A stretch of DNA of 64,000 bases from Salvia splendens (taxonomy: Eukaryota; Streptophyta; Magnoliopsida; Lamiales; Lamiaceae). A program made the translations under genes and the position numbers. This document shows positions 34,644 through 48,395 of the stretch, piece after piece; positions within the stretch are counted from its first letter, which is position 1; every line of letters starts with the position of its first letter. Location: NCBI RefSeq assembly GCF_004379255.2, contig NC_056035.1:38940773-39004772 (forward strand), in the 5' to 3' direction. Under the pieces are notes generated by a model that saw only the letters and a list, made by a program, of their open reading frames with translations, ran no database searches and was not told the DNA's origin.

Positions 34644-37600
34644 TTAGTGATAGCTGGGCATGGATTCTTCAGCAAGCATTCTTAATCTGTTCAGTTCGGG
34701 TAACACCACAGTTCCAAGATCAGGTCTGTCTTTCCTTCTCAATTCCGTGCATTTAAGTGCTAGCTTGGCAAAAGTTATGGCCTCTTCGACAGGCCAGTCA
34801 TGAACTTCTGGGTCAAGCATCTCAGAGAAGGTCCCCCTCTCAATGGACTTCTCAACATGATGAGTCAATCCCATTGGGGATCTGGCTGTTACAATTTGGA
34901 GCAGCATAACCCCAAGTGAATATACATCAGATTTTAGGCCAAGCATTCCGGTCTGTTGATATTCGGGGTCTATGTAGCAGAATGTCCCAGCAGCTGATGT
35001 CATTCGATATTGGGTGACTGAATCAGCCACTGAAGGTGGAACAAGCCTGGCCAACCCAACATCACTTATCTTGCTCACAAAGTTGCGGTCAAGCAAAATG
35101 TTGCCAGGTTTTAGATCTCTGTGTACAAGTGGTTCTGGCTTTGCCTGATGGAGGAAAAGGAGTCCAGTGGCTATTTCTGCAGCTATACGGAATCTGAGTT
35201 GCCAAGGGAGCACTGGAGTGTTTCCTCGCCTAAATAGGCGATCATCTAAGCTTCCATTAGCCATGTACTCATAGACAAGGCACCCGTACTCTGGGCATGC
35301 TCCTAGGAGGAGAACCATGTTAGGATGTCGAATGCAACAAAGAACTTCAACCTGCATCACAACAGAAGGAATTAACTTACTACGAGTTGTACCTGTTGTA
35401 ACAAAATAAAGAACGTGCATAAATATTTTTTAAAATCAGGCATGTATTTTCAGCATCTAAGATCCTATTTTCACAAGCTATTAAACAAGTTACGGTTGAC
35501 TCAGAAGAGGTCCTACATATTTGTTAATTCTGGTTTTTCGTCTTTTTTTTTTTGTAGAGAAAACAGAGATTATTTTCCATCTTCACAAAGTATTCAGGTA
35601 AGAATTTAGGTTTTCAGAATAATAAAGCATTGCTCCATAGAGTGAAGATTGAGAATTTAAGGTTGAATTTAGTGTATAGAACTTTTCCACCTCCTGCTGA
35701 AACTGTGATCTTCCCTGGGCTGCATCCGGGCGAAGAACCTTTATTGCAACGTCTGTATGATCTAGGCTGGTCTTGTAAACTGGCCCATATCCACCTTCCC
35801 CAATTTTACGAGATTCTGCAAAGTACCCTGTGGCTGATTCGATCTCCTCAATGCTGTACTTGCGATATCTAGCATCATTTTGTGACAACTTATCAAGCAC
35901 TTTATTCTTCTCATCTGCTTCTTTCAGTGCCTTCATTTCAGCATTGATTCTTTTCTGTGCTTCGATTTCAGCTATTCTTTGAGCTGCTTCTGCTTTCTCA
36001 ATAGCAGCCCTGCATTTTTGTTTCTCCATCTCTGCAATTGCTAATGCCGCTTCCTCAGCTTGGTGTGCCTCCTCAAGCTTCTTTTGTTCTTCTACTTTCC
36101 ATCGATGAAGCTCCAATGCCTACAAATATGTTCATATCCATCTTTTAATGAAAATATTCAGGTACTCCTTTTCATTTTCCCAATTGCAAACGTTTAGGAA
36201 TTCCATACAAAGTTTATAACATACTTTCTGTTTGGCTGTGAGTGCCTCCTTGCATGCTGTGCTGTACATGTCCATTGTCTGTTTGAGCTCCTGCTTGAGC
36301 CTTCTCATCTCTGCTTCCACATCGTCCTGCATATATCGTGTAACTAATGTTAATCTAAGCAACAGATATGGTCATATGGTAAGCTTTTGTTATCAAGACA
36401 TGCTTGAAAATCATGTTTAAACGATTGCTTCTTTGTTGCAATCTTCGATATCCTATTTACTTCTTTACAGCCCTTTGCAGGAGTGATGTGTTCTTACCAT
36501 GTTTTGGGAACCGGACCACGAAAAGTCTCCACTTTCCTGGGAGGTGGATGAGTAGGCTCCAAAACCGTTGGTTGCATCAGATGTTCTAGCATTGGAGAAT
36601 GGAGATCCAAAACTCAACCGGCCATCTATGTCAGAGCCGCTGGAGAGACGGCCTGGAACGAAAGGATCCTGATCGAATGCTGACATCATGCGATCGCTGC
36701 TTGGCCTAGCTGAGCCCACAAATGATATGTCGCTCTCACCCATTGAAAGCTCTCCATACGACCGATTAGCTTTGCCTCTGGTGAAAGGTGACCTGTTTAT
36801 GCATGCGCCTGTTAGATTTCCTTGCTTTTTTCTTAAATCTGAACTTGATAAAAACCTGTGTTTTACCTGATTGAATCTGTTTCCTCCATTGATGGCCTAC
36901 CTACAAATGGTGATGACGTACTACCTGTCAATAGGGGGAGGGGCGAATGGATTCAGTAGTGTTGCATAGCACTGTGAAGAAATAGGAGGAAGATTGTGAA
37001 AAAGACAGACCTCGTCCTCCATGGAGCTGTGCGTTGCGTGAATCATGCAGGCTACCCGAGTTATGAAGTGAACGCTCTCTTTGAGGGGGAATTGACGGAG
37101 ATCTGCATGACGCCACCTTCCCTTTGGAGATGACGTAGACAGTGCAGTAGTCTGGCACCATTTTCGTCACGCTGCCTGGGATATCAACAGTCTTGAATCT
37201 TCTGTGCCAAGAGTTTTGTAAGTAGCCATTCTTTTATACTCCATATAATATGTGATGTGTGCTGATGTTAAAAAAATAGCATTAAAATAAGCTGAAACAG
37301 GAAATCTGTTACCTGACAAAGCCATTCTTGGGTGAGGAACCGATCACCAGTGTCTCGATGGAGTTGTTCTTGATGTACTCGCTCAGGGCCTTTGCTACGT
37401 CCGAGTCTTCTAGTATCACTTCATGCACTTGAATCTGAGCCAAGAATTCGTGTAAGAAAATGACAGAAAATATTAGTCGATAATTCGATAAGAAGGTGGC
37501 ATGTTCTTACATCCTTGCGTGTGCAGAAGCAGCGGAAAGGAAGGAACAGGTCTTTCGCAGACTCGTTGTCAGAGAAACTCATTCGACCTCCCACTGAATC

Positions 37601-37859
37601 ATCATCATAAGAGGTCACAATTAGATTTATATCTTTGCATCTTTAATAACATAGATAGGTATGTATAGAGAGAGGGGGGGGGGAAGAGAGTACGTGGGAA
37701 AGAGTTCTTGAGTTTGACATGAATAAGGGTGACATTTTTGCCTTTGCCCAAGAGATGATCGACAGCCCATTTCAATGCAGCTTGGCTCCCTTTGTCTTTG
37801 TCTATGGCTACTGCAACCGTCTCTTGGTTCTTCTCTCCATTCCCTCTATGGCTTGACAT
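34644..37859 (-). CDS. USP-domain receptor-like cytoplasmic kinase (RLCK-IX type, no U-box)
   Basis: Nine exons (37859-37694, 37593-37511, 37434-37313, 37201-37011, 36924-36867, 36792-36498, 36326-36225, 36119-35691, 35351-34644) close in phase to give 717 residues. The N-terminus is a universal stress protein (adenine-nucleotide alpha-hydrolase-like) domain at about 12-160 (VAVAIDKDKGSQAALKWAVD, LVIGSSPKNGFVRRF). A Ser-rich linker and a long coiled coil follow at about 310-425 (EAEMRRLKQEL, KKLEEAHQAEEAALAIAEME). The Ser/Thr kinase domain follows, with IGEGGYGPVY, VAIKVL, HRDLKPGNILL and the DVG variant of DFG. The protein ends shortly after the kinase at MPSYH with no U-box, which separates it from the related PUB-type proteins. 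No frameshift was seen. The family is linked to stress and growth signalling, but its substrate is not predictable. Confidence 0.93.
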
Positions 37860-39602
37860 TTTTTCAATCTTGATTCTTTACTTTCTTCGTTGAAAGAATG
37901 AATAATTTGTAGATTGGCCAAATGAGAGAATGGATGTGAGAGAAAAAGGCAAAAATGTTAGAAAGTCCCTCAAGATCTCTTTGTTCCCTCTTTGGAGATG
38001 ATTAAGACAATGAATCCTGTTACAGATTCATTGAGGCAATGAAATCCATATTGGATGGAGTTTTGTGTAACTTGGTTGTTTCATTCCCCTAATAAGATGG
38101 GTTTCAGCTGCACCGTCCGCTCTAGGTGAGATAGATAGAGCCCTTCCATCCGAATTCTCCGGGCTGGTTATAGTCTCATTTTATCGTTGTGCGTTTAATA
38201 TAACATCGTAATCGTATACATATAGTGGTGCCTTATAAAATAGAATATCATTACACCTAAAATTGATATTGTGATTTAAATCTACGTCTGTAGAAATATC
38301 ATCAATTAAAATGTACTGTAGTACTTATAATTTTATTAATTGTAATTAATCTTTTCTATAGTTGTATAGAGACTAGAGTAATGTTTTATCCTTGTTTTCT
38401 TGTAATTTAGCAATGCGTGCGTATATACATCAAAGTTAAGACATGATAATTATCATTCATGATTAAATGCTAATGATGTGAGTTATTGTCGCCTGACCCC
38501 ACATGCGCCAGAGCGGAGAAGAAAGTACTAGCGTTTTCCCCATGGCTCGGGTTTATCGGTCTCCCAATTTTGATTCAAAAAAAAAAGAAAAAAGGAGAGA
38601 ATTTGTCATAGTTTTTCACATACAATAATCTCTTTTTTACTCCACATAATTCTTCTTCTATCTTACAATTTCTTTAAGATCTCTTGTTGTTTCCTATGGG
38701 TGACCAGAATGATACATTTTCTAATTTCTAAAATTTCAATTCGGCACAAATTTTCAATCCTTCCCAAGATCGATTTGGACAAAATAATTGTCAAAGTGAA
38801 CATGGGAAAAGAATAATGATTTCTTATATATAAATAATAATAATAATAATAATATAAAAATGATATATGATTAAAATGTTGGGTGGTTATTAATAAATCA
38901 TCATGAAATTGAATAGTTGGGTTGGATGAATATTGAATATGTAAAAAAAATAGAAACTAATTAAATATTTAAAAAATAGATTGTTGGGTTGAATTAGATG
39001 ATTACTAATAAACATGGTCTTAAAAGGAAGTGAAGGTTGTTGGAGCCCACAATTTTCATTTATAGAGCTGCACATTATTTTTCTATATCCAATTGACGAA
39101 ACATGATAGTAATGTTCTCCACTTTATACTATTTATGAATTTCATTTTCTGAGTCTAGGTCTTTTAATCGTTCAGTTCATATATATTTATTCTATTTTTC
39201 CCATGCTATTCCGTACATAAATTTTACAAATAACGTCATTGTAGTCATCGAAATGAATTGCAATTAATTAAGAAATTAATACTGTACTTTAAAACATTCA
39301 TAAAAAATAAGGGACTAATTTTGTTTATGATTCTCCAATATAACTAAGATCAATAAACTAATATATATACAATCCATTAACAAATCTGAACTCCTAGACC
39401 CCACTTCACACAAAGAGATGGTTTACTAACACCTACTAAACTAATCTTACACTATCATTAAAAGATGACTAAAAAAACCCAAGACCATTAATATCAAGCT
39501 CAACACATTGATGAATATATATATTCATCAAATCAAACCCCCTAAAAACCAAGCTAATCATCCAATCTCCATTCTAATTCATCCATCTCTACATTGCCAT
39601 AT
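37860..39602. other. Spacer upstream of the USP kinase
   Basis: No gene supported. It contains the probable promoter of the kinase gene next to 37860 and an (AAT)n microsatellite at about 38833-38853. The 3' flank of the LRR kinase lies at the right. Confidence 0.6.
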
Positions 39603-42000
39603 TCAAACAATTTCCCTCTCCCTCACCTCCTCAATCAGCCGCGCCGCCTCCTTAATATCCGGCCGCTCCTCCACATCCGCCTTACAACACTCCAACCCTA
39701 TTTTCAACAGCTTCGCCATCTCCCCCTCGCACCCTCCTCCCCTCCCCATGCCCACGTCGAACACGTCCCCGCCACCGGCCTCGTCGCTCGCCACCGCCGC
39801 CACCCACGCCGCCGCGTCTGCGTCCGTCGCGTCCCTCCTCTGCTTGATGAACGCCGCCGGAAACCGCCCCGTGAGGATCTCGAGGATGAGGATCCCTAAG
39901 CTCCACACGTCGGTCTTCTTCGTGATCCGGCGGGAGCGCTTGTACTCCGGCGACTTGTACGAGATCATGTGCTGCTCCGCGTGCTCCTGGTTCACCACCG
40001 GGGCGAGCCCGTAGTCCGTCAGCCACGGCGCGTTGGCGCCGTCGATGACGACGTTGGATGATTTCAGGTGGCCGTGGGCGGCGGTGAGGATGGGGAGCTC
40101 GTCGTGGAGGTAGAGGAGCCCCCGGGCGATGCCCTTCGCGATGCGGAGCCGCGTCGGCCAGTCGGGGATTTTCCGGCCGGGGTGGGAGCGGGAGCGGTTG
40201 GCGTGGAGGAGGGCGGCGAGGCTGGTATTGTCGACGTAGTCGTAGACGAGGAGCTTCTCCTCGCGGCGGTAGTAGAAAGCGACGAGTGGGACGACGTTCG
40301 GGTGGCGGAGGGCGCCGAGCCGCCGCATGTGCTCCTGGAAGTCGTCCCGGCTCACGTTGCCCATGTGGTGGTAGCGCTTCACCACCACGCTCTGCCGCTC
40401 CGTCAGGGCGGCCTTGTAGGTCGACCCGAAGACGCCGCTCCCGAGGATCTCCGCCGACGCCTTGAGTAAGTTCGTCATGTCGAATGTGTCGCGGTCCTCT
40501 CGGAGGAACGTCATCCGCACGACGTTGCCCTCCGATTTGCGCGCGGCGGGGGCAAACGGCAGGCAATTCCCTCGGCACTCGCCGCGCTCCATCATCTCCG
40601 GGTCTGGACCCGGGACCAGGACCGCTGCTCGGGCAAGCTCGTCAGGGTCCTGCATTAGGGCGCGGCGACGACGTCGGGCGAGGCAGAGGATGGGTATCAC
40701 CGCTACTAGGGCCGCCCATGCCGCCACGACCACGATTGACATCATTACTGTTGGAACAAGGGAGAGCCGCAACGGGTGGTCCGGGCATAGTAATAGTGGT
40801 TTCCCACATAAATTACTGTTACCTGATAAGAATAAAATATAAGAGAAAAAAACGAAATAAATTCATCCCGATCGTTGTTCTATTTATATTATCAATCCTT
40901 TCAACTTTTCACTTCAAATGCTTAGTGGTGACTGTTGGGTTACAAACTCAACCCACCTCGAAAGAGTGAGGGAAGTTAGAAGGTATATATAATTCATGTC
41001 CAACCCTCAATTAGTTTGAGGCCTTTTGAGAATGACCCAAAATTAAATCCGTGCGAACTTGACCCAAAACGAATAATATCAAACTAATGTTGCAGTCGAC
41101 GATTCTAACAATCCAAAGTTACAATTAGGATCATCATCATAGAAGATTAAATCTATACTAACAAATTTGCAAATTTAGAAATAGAATAAATAAATAGTAC
41201 TAGCAGTACTAAGATTAAGGACATATTCAATTATTAACAAGAAATTAAGAAGTGGAGATTAATTAACCTGAAAAGGCAGAAGTACCGAAATGGCTGAGGC
41301 CGGTAGGGATTTCTCCGGTGAGACCGTTGTTGGCGACGCTGAAGTTCTTCAATTGACCTTCTCGGAACTGCGGCAATCCTCCTTTGAACTTATTGTTCTG
41401 CAGCATCAGCTCCTGCAGCGCCGGGAGACCGGCCAGAGACGTCGGAATCTCGCCGGAGAATAGGTTTTTATCCAAATCAAGCAGCGCCAACGCCGACATT
41501 CCTACAAATGCGTTAGCCGCAATCGCACCGGACATCTTATTATTCGAGAGATAAACAGCTCTCACGTTGGGGAGCGCCGCCAGATTAGGCAGAGGACCGC
41601 CGAATCTGTTGCGGGAGAAGTCGAGGACCTTCAGATTAGGCAGCAGCGCGAGCGCGTCGACGTCGATCGCCCCCTCCAAGCTCATGCCGTGGAGCTGGAG
41701 GCCGCCGACGGTTCCGTTCTCGCACAGGACGCCGATCCAATTCGCGGTGCTGTCGGTGCACGGCGGCACGTCGGCGGTCCAATTGGACAGCGCGGGGGCG
41801 CTGTTGGCGACGGACGCCTTGAATGTGAGGAGCGCCTCGCCCTCCGGCAGCGGCGCGGAGGAAGGCGGCACGGCGACCTCTGGCTGCTGCGCGGAGGAAG
41901 GTAGGGCGAGATGGAGGAGGACGATGAAGAGGAAGAGGACGATCGCGTGCGACGAGGTTGATTTGAGAATGATGCTGAGCGGTGCCCTAGCCATTGGCAT
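39603..42000 (-). CDS. Pollen receptor-like kinase (LRR-RLK III, PRK4/5-like), probable pseudokinase
   Basis: Two exons (42000-41268 and 40822-39603) join in phase to give 650 residues. A signal peptide (MPMARAPLSI then a hydrophobic stretch to LPSSAQQ) leads to an LRRNT segment and about five LRRs (LLPNLKVLDFSRNRF, LDLDKNLFSGEIP, ELMLQNNKFKGGLP). One membrane span lies at about 282-305 (VMMSIVVVAAWAALVAVIP), followed by a kinase-like domain. The glycine loop is LGSGVFGSTYKAA and the beta-3 lysine is kept (VVVKRY), but the catalytic loop reads HGHLKSSN in place of HRD and the metal loop reads TDYGL in place of DFG. Pollen PRKs show the same changes, so it probably signals as a scaffold. The Met at 42000 was preferred over 42147 because it places the signal peptide at the N-terminus. 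The gene is unusually GC-rich. Confidence 0.9.
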
Positions 42001-42729
42001 GGCGTAGTTTCGGGTGGCGCGCGGTCGTCGGCAGGAGGAGATCCCGCCGGCGACGGCGACGGCGGCGGTTGGGTTGAAGGGCGGGAGGAGAAAATGGGGA
42101 ATCTGTGCCGAAGAATTGTAATCCTCTTTTTTTGTTTTCTGCTTCATACCGAAATCAGAATCCCGCGCTTTGCCATTCGATTCTTGGATATAGTAATATA
42201 ATTCAAAATGTTCGGTTGGTCAAAATTAACTTGTACCGAGATCGTCCGAGTTTGAATTGATCACGTAAAGCTCTTGATTATTCATACGTGGGATGTCGCA
42301 TTATCCCGAGATTAAGTATACTGATATTTTGTCACAAGTGAATGCCCACATAATTAATCCTAAATAGAATGTGATTAGTCAAACAATATATTTAATCTAC
42401 TAAATCAAACAACATTAATGTTTTCAATTTTTACTTCGTAAAGTAACCACAATTTTCCATAAAATTTATCCCATAAGAAATGATACTGCATCTATGAGGT
42501 TATATTTATGCTAGTCTTGAAATGAAAAAAATAATTAAATATAATTCGAAACCATAATTCATTGGTTGGAAGAGAGATACTTTACCAACTAAACCAAAGC
42601 TTCCTCGTCACTGATTTCTTAGCTTCTTGCTCAATCTAACTTCAATTTTTCACCATGCATGAGGTGAGATGAGACTGTTCATTTAAGTATATATCTCAGT
42701 TTCAAAGCAAAAGGTTGGGAATGGGACTC
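42001..42729. other. Spacer between LRR kinase and TruA-like gene
   Basis: The 5' flank of the LRR kinase (GC-rich up to about 42170) and the 3' flank of the pseudouridine synthase gene. No other feature was supported. Confidence 0.55.
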
Positions 42730-45700
42730 TCATGGGATTATGCAGATTCTCTTGTCAAATTCTGTATAGCCTACATCGACAAGGCAGAGGCCGTCTGGAG
42801 GTGCAGGTGGAGCAGTGGCGCGCCTGCAGGTGGCGTCCATCAGCTTTATCAATGCATCTTCTTCTGCGCCAGCAGCTGCTTCCCTAATTGCTGTTGCTAC
42901 GAGAACTCGAACCATCTGGTGAGCACAAGAAAGCAATGAGATCGATCGAGGAAAAAAGATACTCTCATATCCTATAATAATCACATAAACCTATCCTATT
43001 TTTCTGGAGCTATGGAATCACGGAGTATCTTCTTGTACACACATGGCTCATAATGTTCTAGGGAGCAGCTATATCAGCAAGTTTACAGATCATTTCTTTT
43101 ATAGGACAGATCAGACATCGTCAATTCGTCGATAGATGTTGGGGATAATACTGCAGTTAGGATCAAGGCTACATAGCGATCATGCTTTGCAGCTTCGGGA
43201 CATGTACAGAAATTTTTTATAGAGAATGGATACTACATAAATATTCCGTAGATGGAAAATGTGCCAGTTTTAGGGTGAAGAAGTAGCTACCTTACGCAAG
43301 AATCGATTTGCGACCAACTCAACACACATTACCTTGCTGCAGACTCCATCCTTCTGTATATGCAAATATCAAAAGAAATCAGTAACTAAAGAACAAGAAA
43401 ATAACATGCAGTATAAGAGTGTGTAAAGCCCTAATTGATTCAAATGTATGTTGATGCCATGAAAGTTAGTATGTATTATCAACCTTAGGAGAGGGTAAAT
43501 AGGCCTCTGCAGCTCGTGCATGAAAGACAAAGCACTCTGTTGGTGGACCACTGCAATATGATGCAGAAGTTGCGGTTAGACGTGACTAATAACTTAAGAA
43601 TTCTACTTGAAGAAAAAACGTATGAATGTTGGATTCACACTAAGTCAATGGTATACTGACCAGTATGCCTGATGAAGACAAATGTTGATTCATCCAACCA
43701 AAACGAAACAGATAAAATAACTAAAAGGCACAACTATGTAGCTTCGTTTCAAATGCAGATCATATTCTTATGCAAGAAATGAAATTATAAATGAGTCTTC
43801 AAATGAGATTTATTTTATACTTTACTAGTTTGATTTCCTTTATGATGTGAAGAGAGAACTGCAAATGCCAATAGGAAAAGGATGATATACACTGATAGCA
43901 AACCAAAATCAGACTTTTAGTAGAAACATGGTCAAATATAACAAATCAAGATTTACAAAAAAGCCACACAATGAAACCTGGAAAAGATCCATTTCGGTAA
44001 GCCATGCTTAAGCCCAAGGAACACTAAGTAATCACAAAATTTTAATACGGAGATGACATTTTAAATATCATTTGAGTTGGAATCATCAAACTTACATGTT
44101 CCTAGACGCCTTAGTATCTCGTGCAAACATCCTGAACGAAAGCAATTTTCCTTCCAGTTGACGTAGTAGATGGTTAACACGGCTTACTTCAAAAGTGAAT
44201 GGTTTGCTTCCTGATTGTTGAGTCTGGCCATAATTATCATCTCCATTATTTGGTACACCCAAGCCTTCATCATCTTCATCTTGGAAAATAGCTTTATTCG
44301 AATAAGTATTCTTGCATTCACCTATTTCATCACCCACCTTTTCTTCATTGAATGGAAATATATAGAAATAGTGCCTCCATTTTGCAGAGAAATTAGGATG
44401 AAAATCCCGAGAGACCTAAAATATACCAGGACACAGGCGGGTAAGATTCTGCAAATTGTTGACATACAGTCTCTTACATTGCTTCATAAGTAAAAAGTAG
44501 AGAACCCATTATGGCTAAAATCTTCATAACTGAAATGAAACCTGAGAAACAGAAGTGACCCTTATCTTCCCTGGTGCTGCAGATTTTAGTGCTTCCTCAA
44601 TGTCTAGAGCTTTAACATCTTTTCTCCACGTATCTAAGCAGAGAAGATGTCAGTGAACAGCAAATTGGTGGAAAATTATAAAGCAGGATGACATATTTTG
44701 CACAATCAGCTTCTAGCTTTAATTCTTCTAAACCCGATATTTTTCTTGAGGTTGTCATCAGCTAACACCCTTTTTGTTGTAGAAAAGGTGGCCTCAACAT
44801 ATGATTTGATATCAAAATGGGTTTTCTTGAGATGATCAAAATCTTAACTAGCACTGCAAGATGACTATGGCAAACAGACAAACATAGGCACTCATCCAAG
44901 ATAAACCATTGAACATATATAGATGAAATTTAGCATGTCTACTCAAGAGATACATAGACAAATAGAAGCATACAGAAAGCACAAACTTGTCCTAGAGCTG
45001 TCACCCCTTTATCTGTTCGCCCAGCAACAAGGGCACACCCTTCTAATGGCAATTTCTTTTCCTTCAACAGCTGTGCTTTCTTTTCATCAACAAATTTCCC
45101 AAGAGAACGCTCGACCAATCTGTTTATAAAAATTATAAGAAAAAGTTCATTATTCAACCAAATGTAGCAGCTTCAAAATGAATAACAGAAACACTCATTT
45201 AAATGAACAAAACCACCAGTGGAAAATTACAACACTCACCCTTGGACTGTATTTAAACCAGGCTGTTTCTGCCACCCATCAAAAGAATTTCCGTTGTAGG
45301 AGATAAGCATTTTGAATGTGGCCCTCGCCCATCTCCCAGTTCTATCCTTAACAGGAACACTTTCTGCTTCAGGCTTGTCAAAATTATCGCTAGCTTCTAC
45401 ATCATTCGCCTGTGGATTCTAATAGTAATATTAACCTTAAATAAACAGAACAACATAATCTTATACAAGACGGAAAAGTTGAACAGATAAGAGATGATAT
45501 TGAGTACAAAAACTTGAAAAATTAGAACAAGAAAATAAAGTAATTCTTTCTCTATATAAAACTTATCTTCATGATGCCTCCCTTCCCTTCCCGTTCTAAT
45601 CATTAGGACAGAAGATAACTGTGAATCCTAAAGCCCAACTAAATCCAGGGTGCATCCTTTTATGTACTTTCTTCCTTCCTCGTGAACAGTTCAACACCAA

Positions 45701-46736
45701 AACTATTACTCCAACATAATTGTTTCAGTTTCTCAAGAAGTCATTCAGTTTCCAATTTTAGCAAGATCAAAGATTCAAAATAGACAAATACAGAATTCAT
45801 TTCTGATATATATAGGAGGGAACGGCTTATTGTCTATATCATTCATATGCATAGCATTATATTGACACTTGCTCCTATCTGAAGAGTAGTTCATAATTTT
45901 CCAATTGGGAGACTGGAAAGCCTTTACTCATATTCACTCATACACACAAACAATGATGAAGATTCGGAGACTCTCTAAAATAACTTCCGAAACAGGTGTT
46001 TCATGAAATATCATTATAGCAGATAGCATATAACATGCCTAATTAGCAAAAACTAATAGCAAAACATTCAGGAAGAGGGCATAATCTAGTTGCAGGATGA
46101 GGAAAAACACAATTCCCTCACCAGACTAGATTATGCCATAATTTCTTAGTACTAATAAACTTCAAAATTATCACTATATATTTTGTGCGTTTAGTTATCA
46201 CTCGTAATATGAACGAAACAGATAGCTTCCCTCAACCAGTACCACAGAATTCATATCCAAAGACAACACAAACACATAAATAATACTCTACTATTAAGAG
46301 TTCAGCATTTGCATCTTTAACAAATCCCCACCTCTTCTCGGAACATTTGATGCAGCGATTGGCGGCCATTCACCACATCCAAATAAAAATCATTAATCTC
46401 ATGCCACGGCCTTGCGTACATGAACTCGTAGCTTTCCCTGCCACAACCAAGCACAATCCCTCGTTATCATAGTATCATCTCACAAGCACAAACTCCACAC
46501 CCGTTATCACAATGAATCGTTACACACATTCGACTGAATCAGTCAGCCGTAACAATGTTTCAGTCAAATATTAGGTCACGAAAACCTAATTGAGCACCCT
46601 AAAATGATAATAACCGCGCGGAATTGAAAAGCTAGGATGAATTAACTTACCTTGCTGTCCATCTCAGGAGACTGCAGGAGTCAGTGTGCTGGTATTGAAC
46701 GTAATCCTTGGGAGGCGGTGCTGCGGGGCTCTCCAT
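42730..46736 (-). CDS. TruA-family tRNA pseudouridine synthase
   Basis: Nine exons (46736-46651, 46437-46332, 45409-45240, 45119-44974, 44633-44542, 44415-44096, 43550-43484, 43353-43291, 42915-42730) close in phase to give 411 residues. The enzyme isomerises uridine to pseudouridine in tRNA, typically in the anticodon arm. The signature is intact: substrate-loop residues YNGNSFDGWQKQPGLNTVQG, then the catalytic aspartate in GRTDKGVTALGQV, the block PGKIRVTSVS, AKWRHYFYIFP, and the late motif CVELVANRFLRKMVRVLV. An acidic insert (about 225-255) lies between the last two blocks and is probably a surface loop. The N-terminus (MESPAAPPPKDYVQYQ) is short and not a clear transit peptide, so the compartment is uncertain. 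The start is the first ATG of exon 1. The exact tRNA position modified cannot be read from sequence. Confidence 0.9.
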
Positions 46737-47692
46737 CAGGTTTCTCAGCCGTAGAACCGCCGCCGTCCCCGGCTGCTTTATCATTTCTCTTCCAGTTTTA
46801 TTCACTCATTGGCGCCTTGTTTTTTTTTGGAGTCAGAACTAAAATTAAAATATTAAAATATTAAAATAATAAAATGGACATCTAACATTAAATATTCATA
46901 TCGTCTAAAATAAGGGAAATATTACTACGGAGCATTTTCTTATAAATTTTAAAATTAAATATTCGTTTATTTTATGGGCGATCCGCACATTTTCGTTGAT
47001 AAACTAGTACTAACACCCGTGCTATGCACGGCAGCACGGGTCATGTGATTTTCACTTAATGAATACAAATTCTAAATAATTCAATAAAAATAAGATTAAT
47101 ATAATTAAGTACATTTTTAAAAAAAAGGAAATGTATTTCTCTTGTCCCACTCTAATTCTTATTCGTTGTAGATTTTGTAGTATATTCTTATTTTGTGAGT
47201 TGAGTGGAGAATGAATAATAAGATAAAGAATAATTGGAGATAATGGTGTTTCCAATTAAGAAAATGTGTTATTTTGAATAACACACTCCATAAAAATGTT
47301 TCGAAAAAACAAAAACAAAAAAACAAATGCTAATTATAGTACTCCGTCAGTCCTATTGAAGATAACTCATTTTTCTTTTTGATTTATCCCAACTAAGATG
47401 ACATATTACTAAAATTGGAAACATCTTTTATCTTTACTTTATTCTCTCTTTTATGTTGCTCTCTCCACTTAATACACAAAATAAAGTCGCATAAAATCTC
47501 GTGTCATCTAAGAAAGTGGTCATCTTGCTTGAGATGTAGACTATTTTTCAAATTTCAAATAAAAACATTACAATCATACTTTATCCACGTGTATGCTAAT
47601 GCACAACATGTATACTTAAATACAAACTTAACTTAGAATAATAACAACGAAGCAGCAGTTAATGCGCTTCAATTGCCCGAAACAAAATTATC

Positions 47693-47907
47693 CTCCTTCC
47701 GTCCGCCATTAGGAGTCCCACTCCATAGCGGCATGGATTTTAAGAAATGTTAAGAAAGTTGGGTGGTAAAAAGTTGATGAAATATGGGTCTTACTTGTAT
47801 ATATTAGTTTTAAATGAAATGTGAGTGGAATGAGTTAGTAGAAGGTGGGACCCTATTATCATTTATGGTAAAAGTGAACCGGGGCTCCTATTCGCGGACG
47901 GAGAAAG
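47693..47907. mobile_element. Stowaway-type MITE
   Basis: About 215 bp. The left end CTCCTTCCGTCCGCCATTAG pairs with the right end in reverse CTTTCTCCGTCCGCGAATAG. TA lies at the right border (47908-47909), and the left border is slightly altered. No coding capacity. Confidence 0.75.
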
Positions 47908-48053
47908 TATAATAATACTTGTATCACCAAACGTTTGTTAAAATCTTTCACCACCAATACCGCAACCTCAAACATAGCCGGTAGGTATAAGTTCTTCCAT
48001 CTCTACCTCTCTTATAAACAACCTTAAATTTTATGTTGGATTGAACAAAATTT

Positions 48054-48395
48054 AACCTATTCATAATTTTAATATTATTCACAACAAAAAATTGCTAATG
48101 AATAGTGATATCAATTAATTCGTCTGATTCACATTAGATGAATTCTTTTTACATAACAATATCACATATAATTATCGAACTCTAAATATATCAAATTACA
48201 TCAGTTACAAAAAAAATATGATATAACCCATTCATAATGTCAATATTATTTAAAAAATGCTAATAAATAGTAGTGTCACTAATAATTCGTCTGATTCACA
48301 TTAGATAAATTATTTTCGTCTATAAGAACAACGCTCATAATTATTGGACTATAAACAAATCGAACTACATTATCTACGTAAAAACGAGACACATT
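48054..48395. repeat. Diverged two-copy tandem duplication, about 171-bp unit
   Basis: Copy 1 starts AACCTATTCATAATTTTAA at 48054, and copy 2 starts AACCCATTCATAATGTCAA at 48225. Both contain AATTCGTCTGATTCACATTA in the same place. Confidence 0.75.

Noticed and set aside
39594..40969. Long open frames antisense or out of frame to the LRR kinase, including a 298-codon minus frame and several plus frames
   Set aside because: They overlap the real kinase frame. Their Arg/Pro/Ala-rich content is what GC-rich third positions produce in shadow frames, and none shows a domain.
41567..42007. Plus-strand frame of 146 codons opposite the LRR region
   Set aside because: It is a shadow of the GC-rich LRR exon, with no family signal and no start context.
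42001..42147. Upstream Met at 42147 as the start of the LRR kinase
   Set aside because: It would put 49 polar and basic residues before the signal peptide. The Met at 42000 gives a normal secretion signal.
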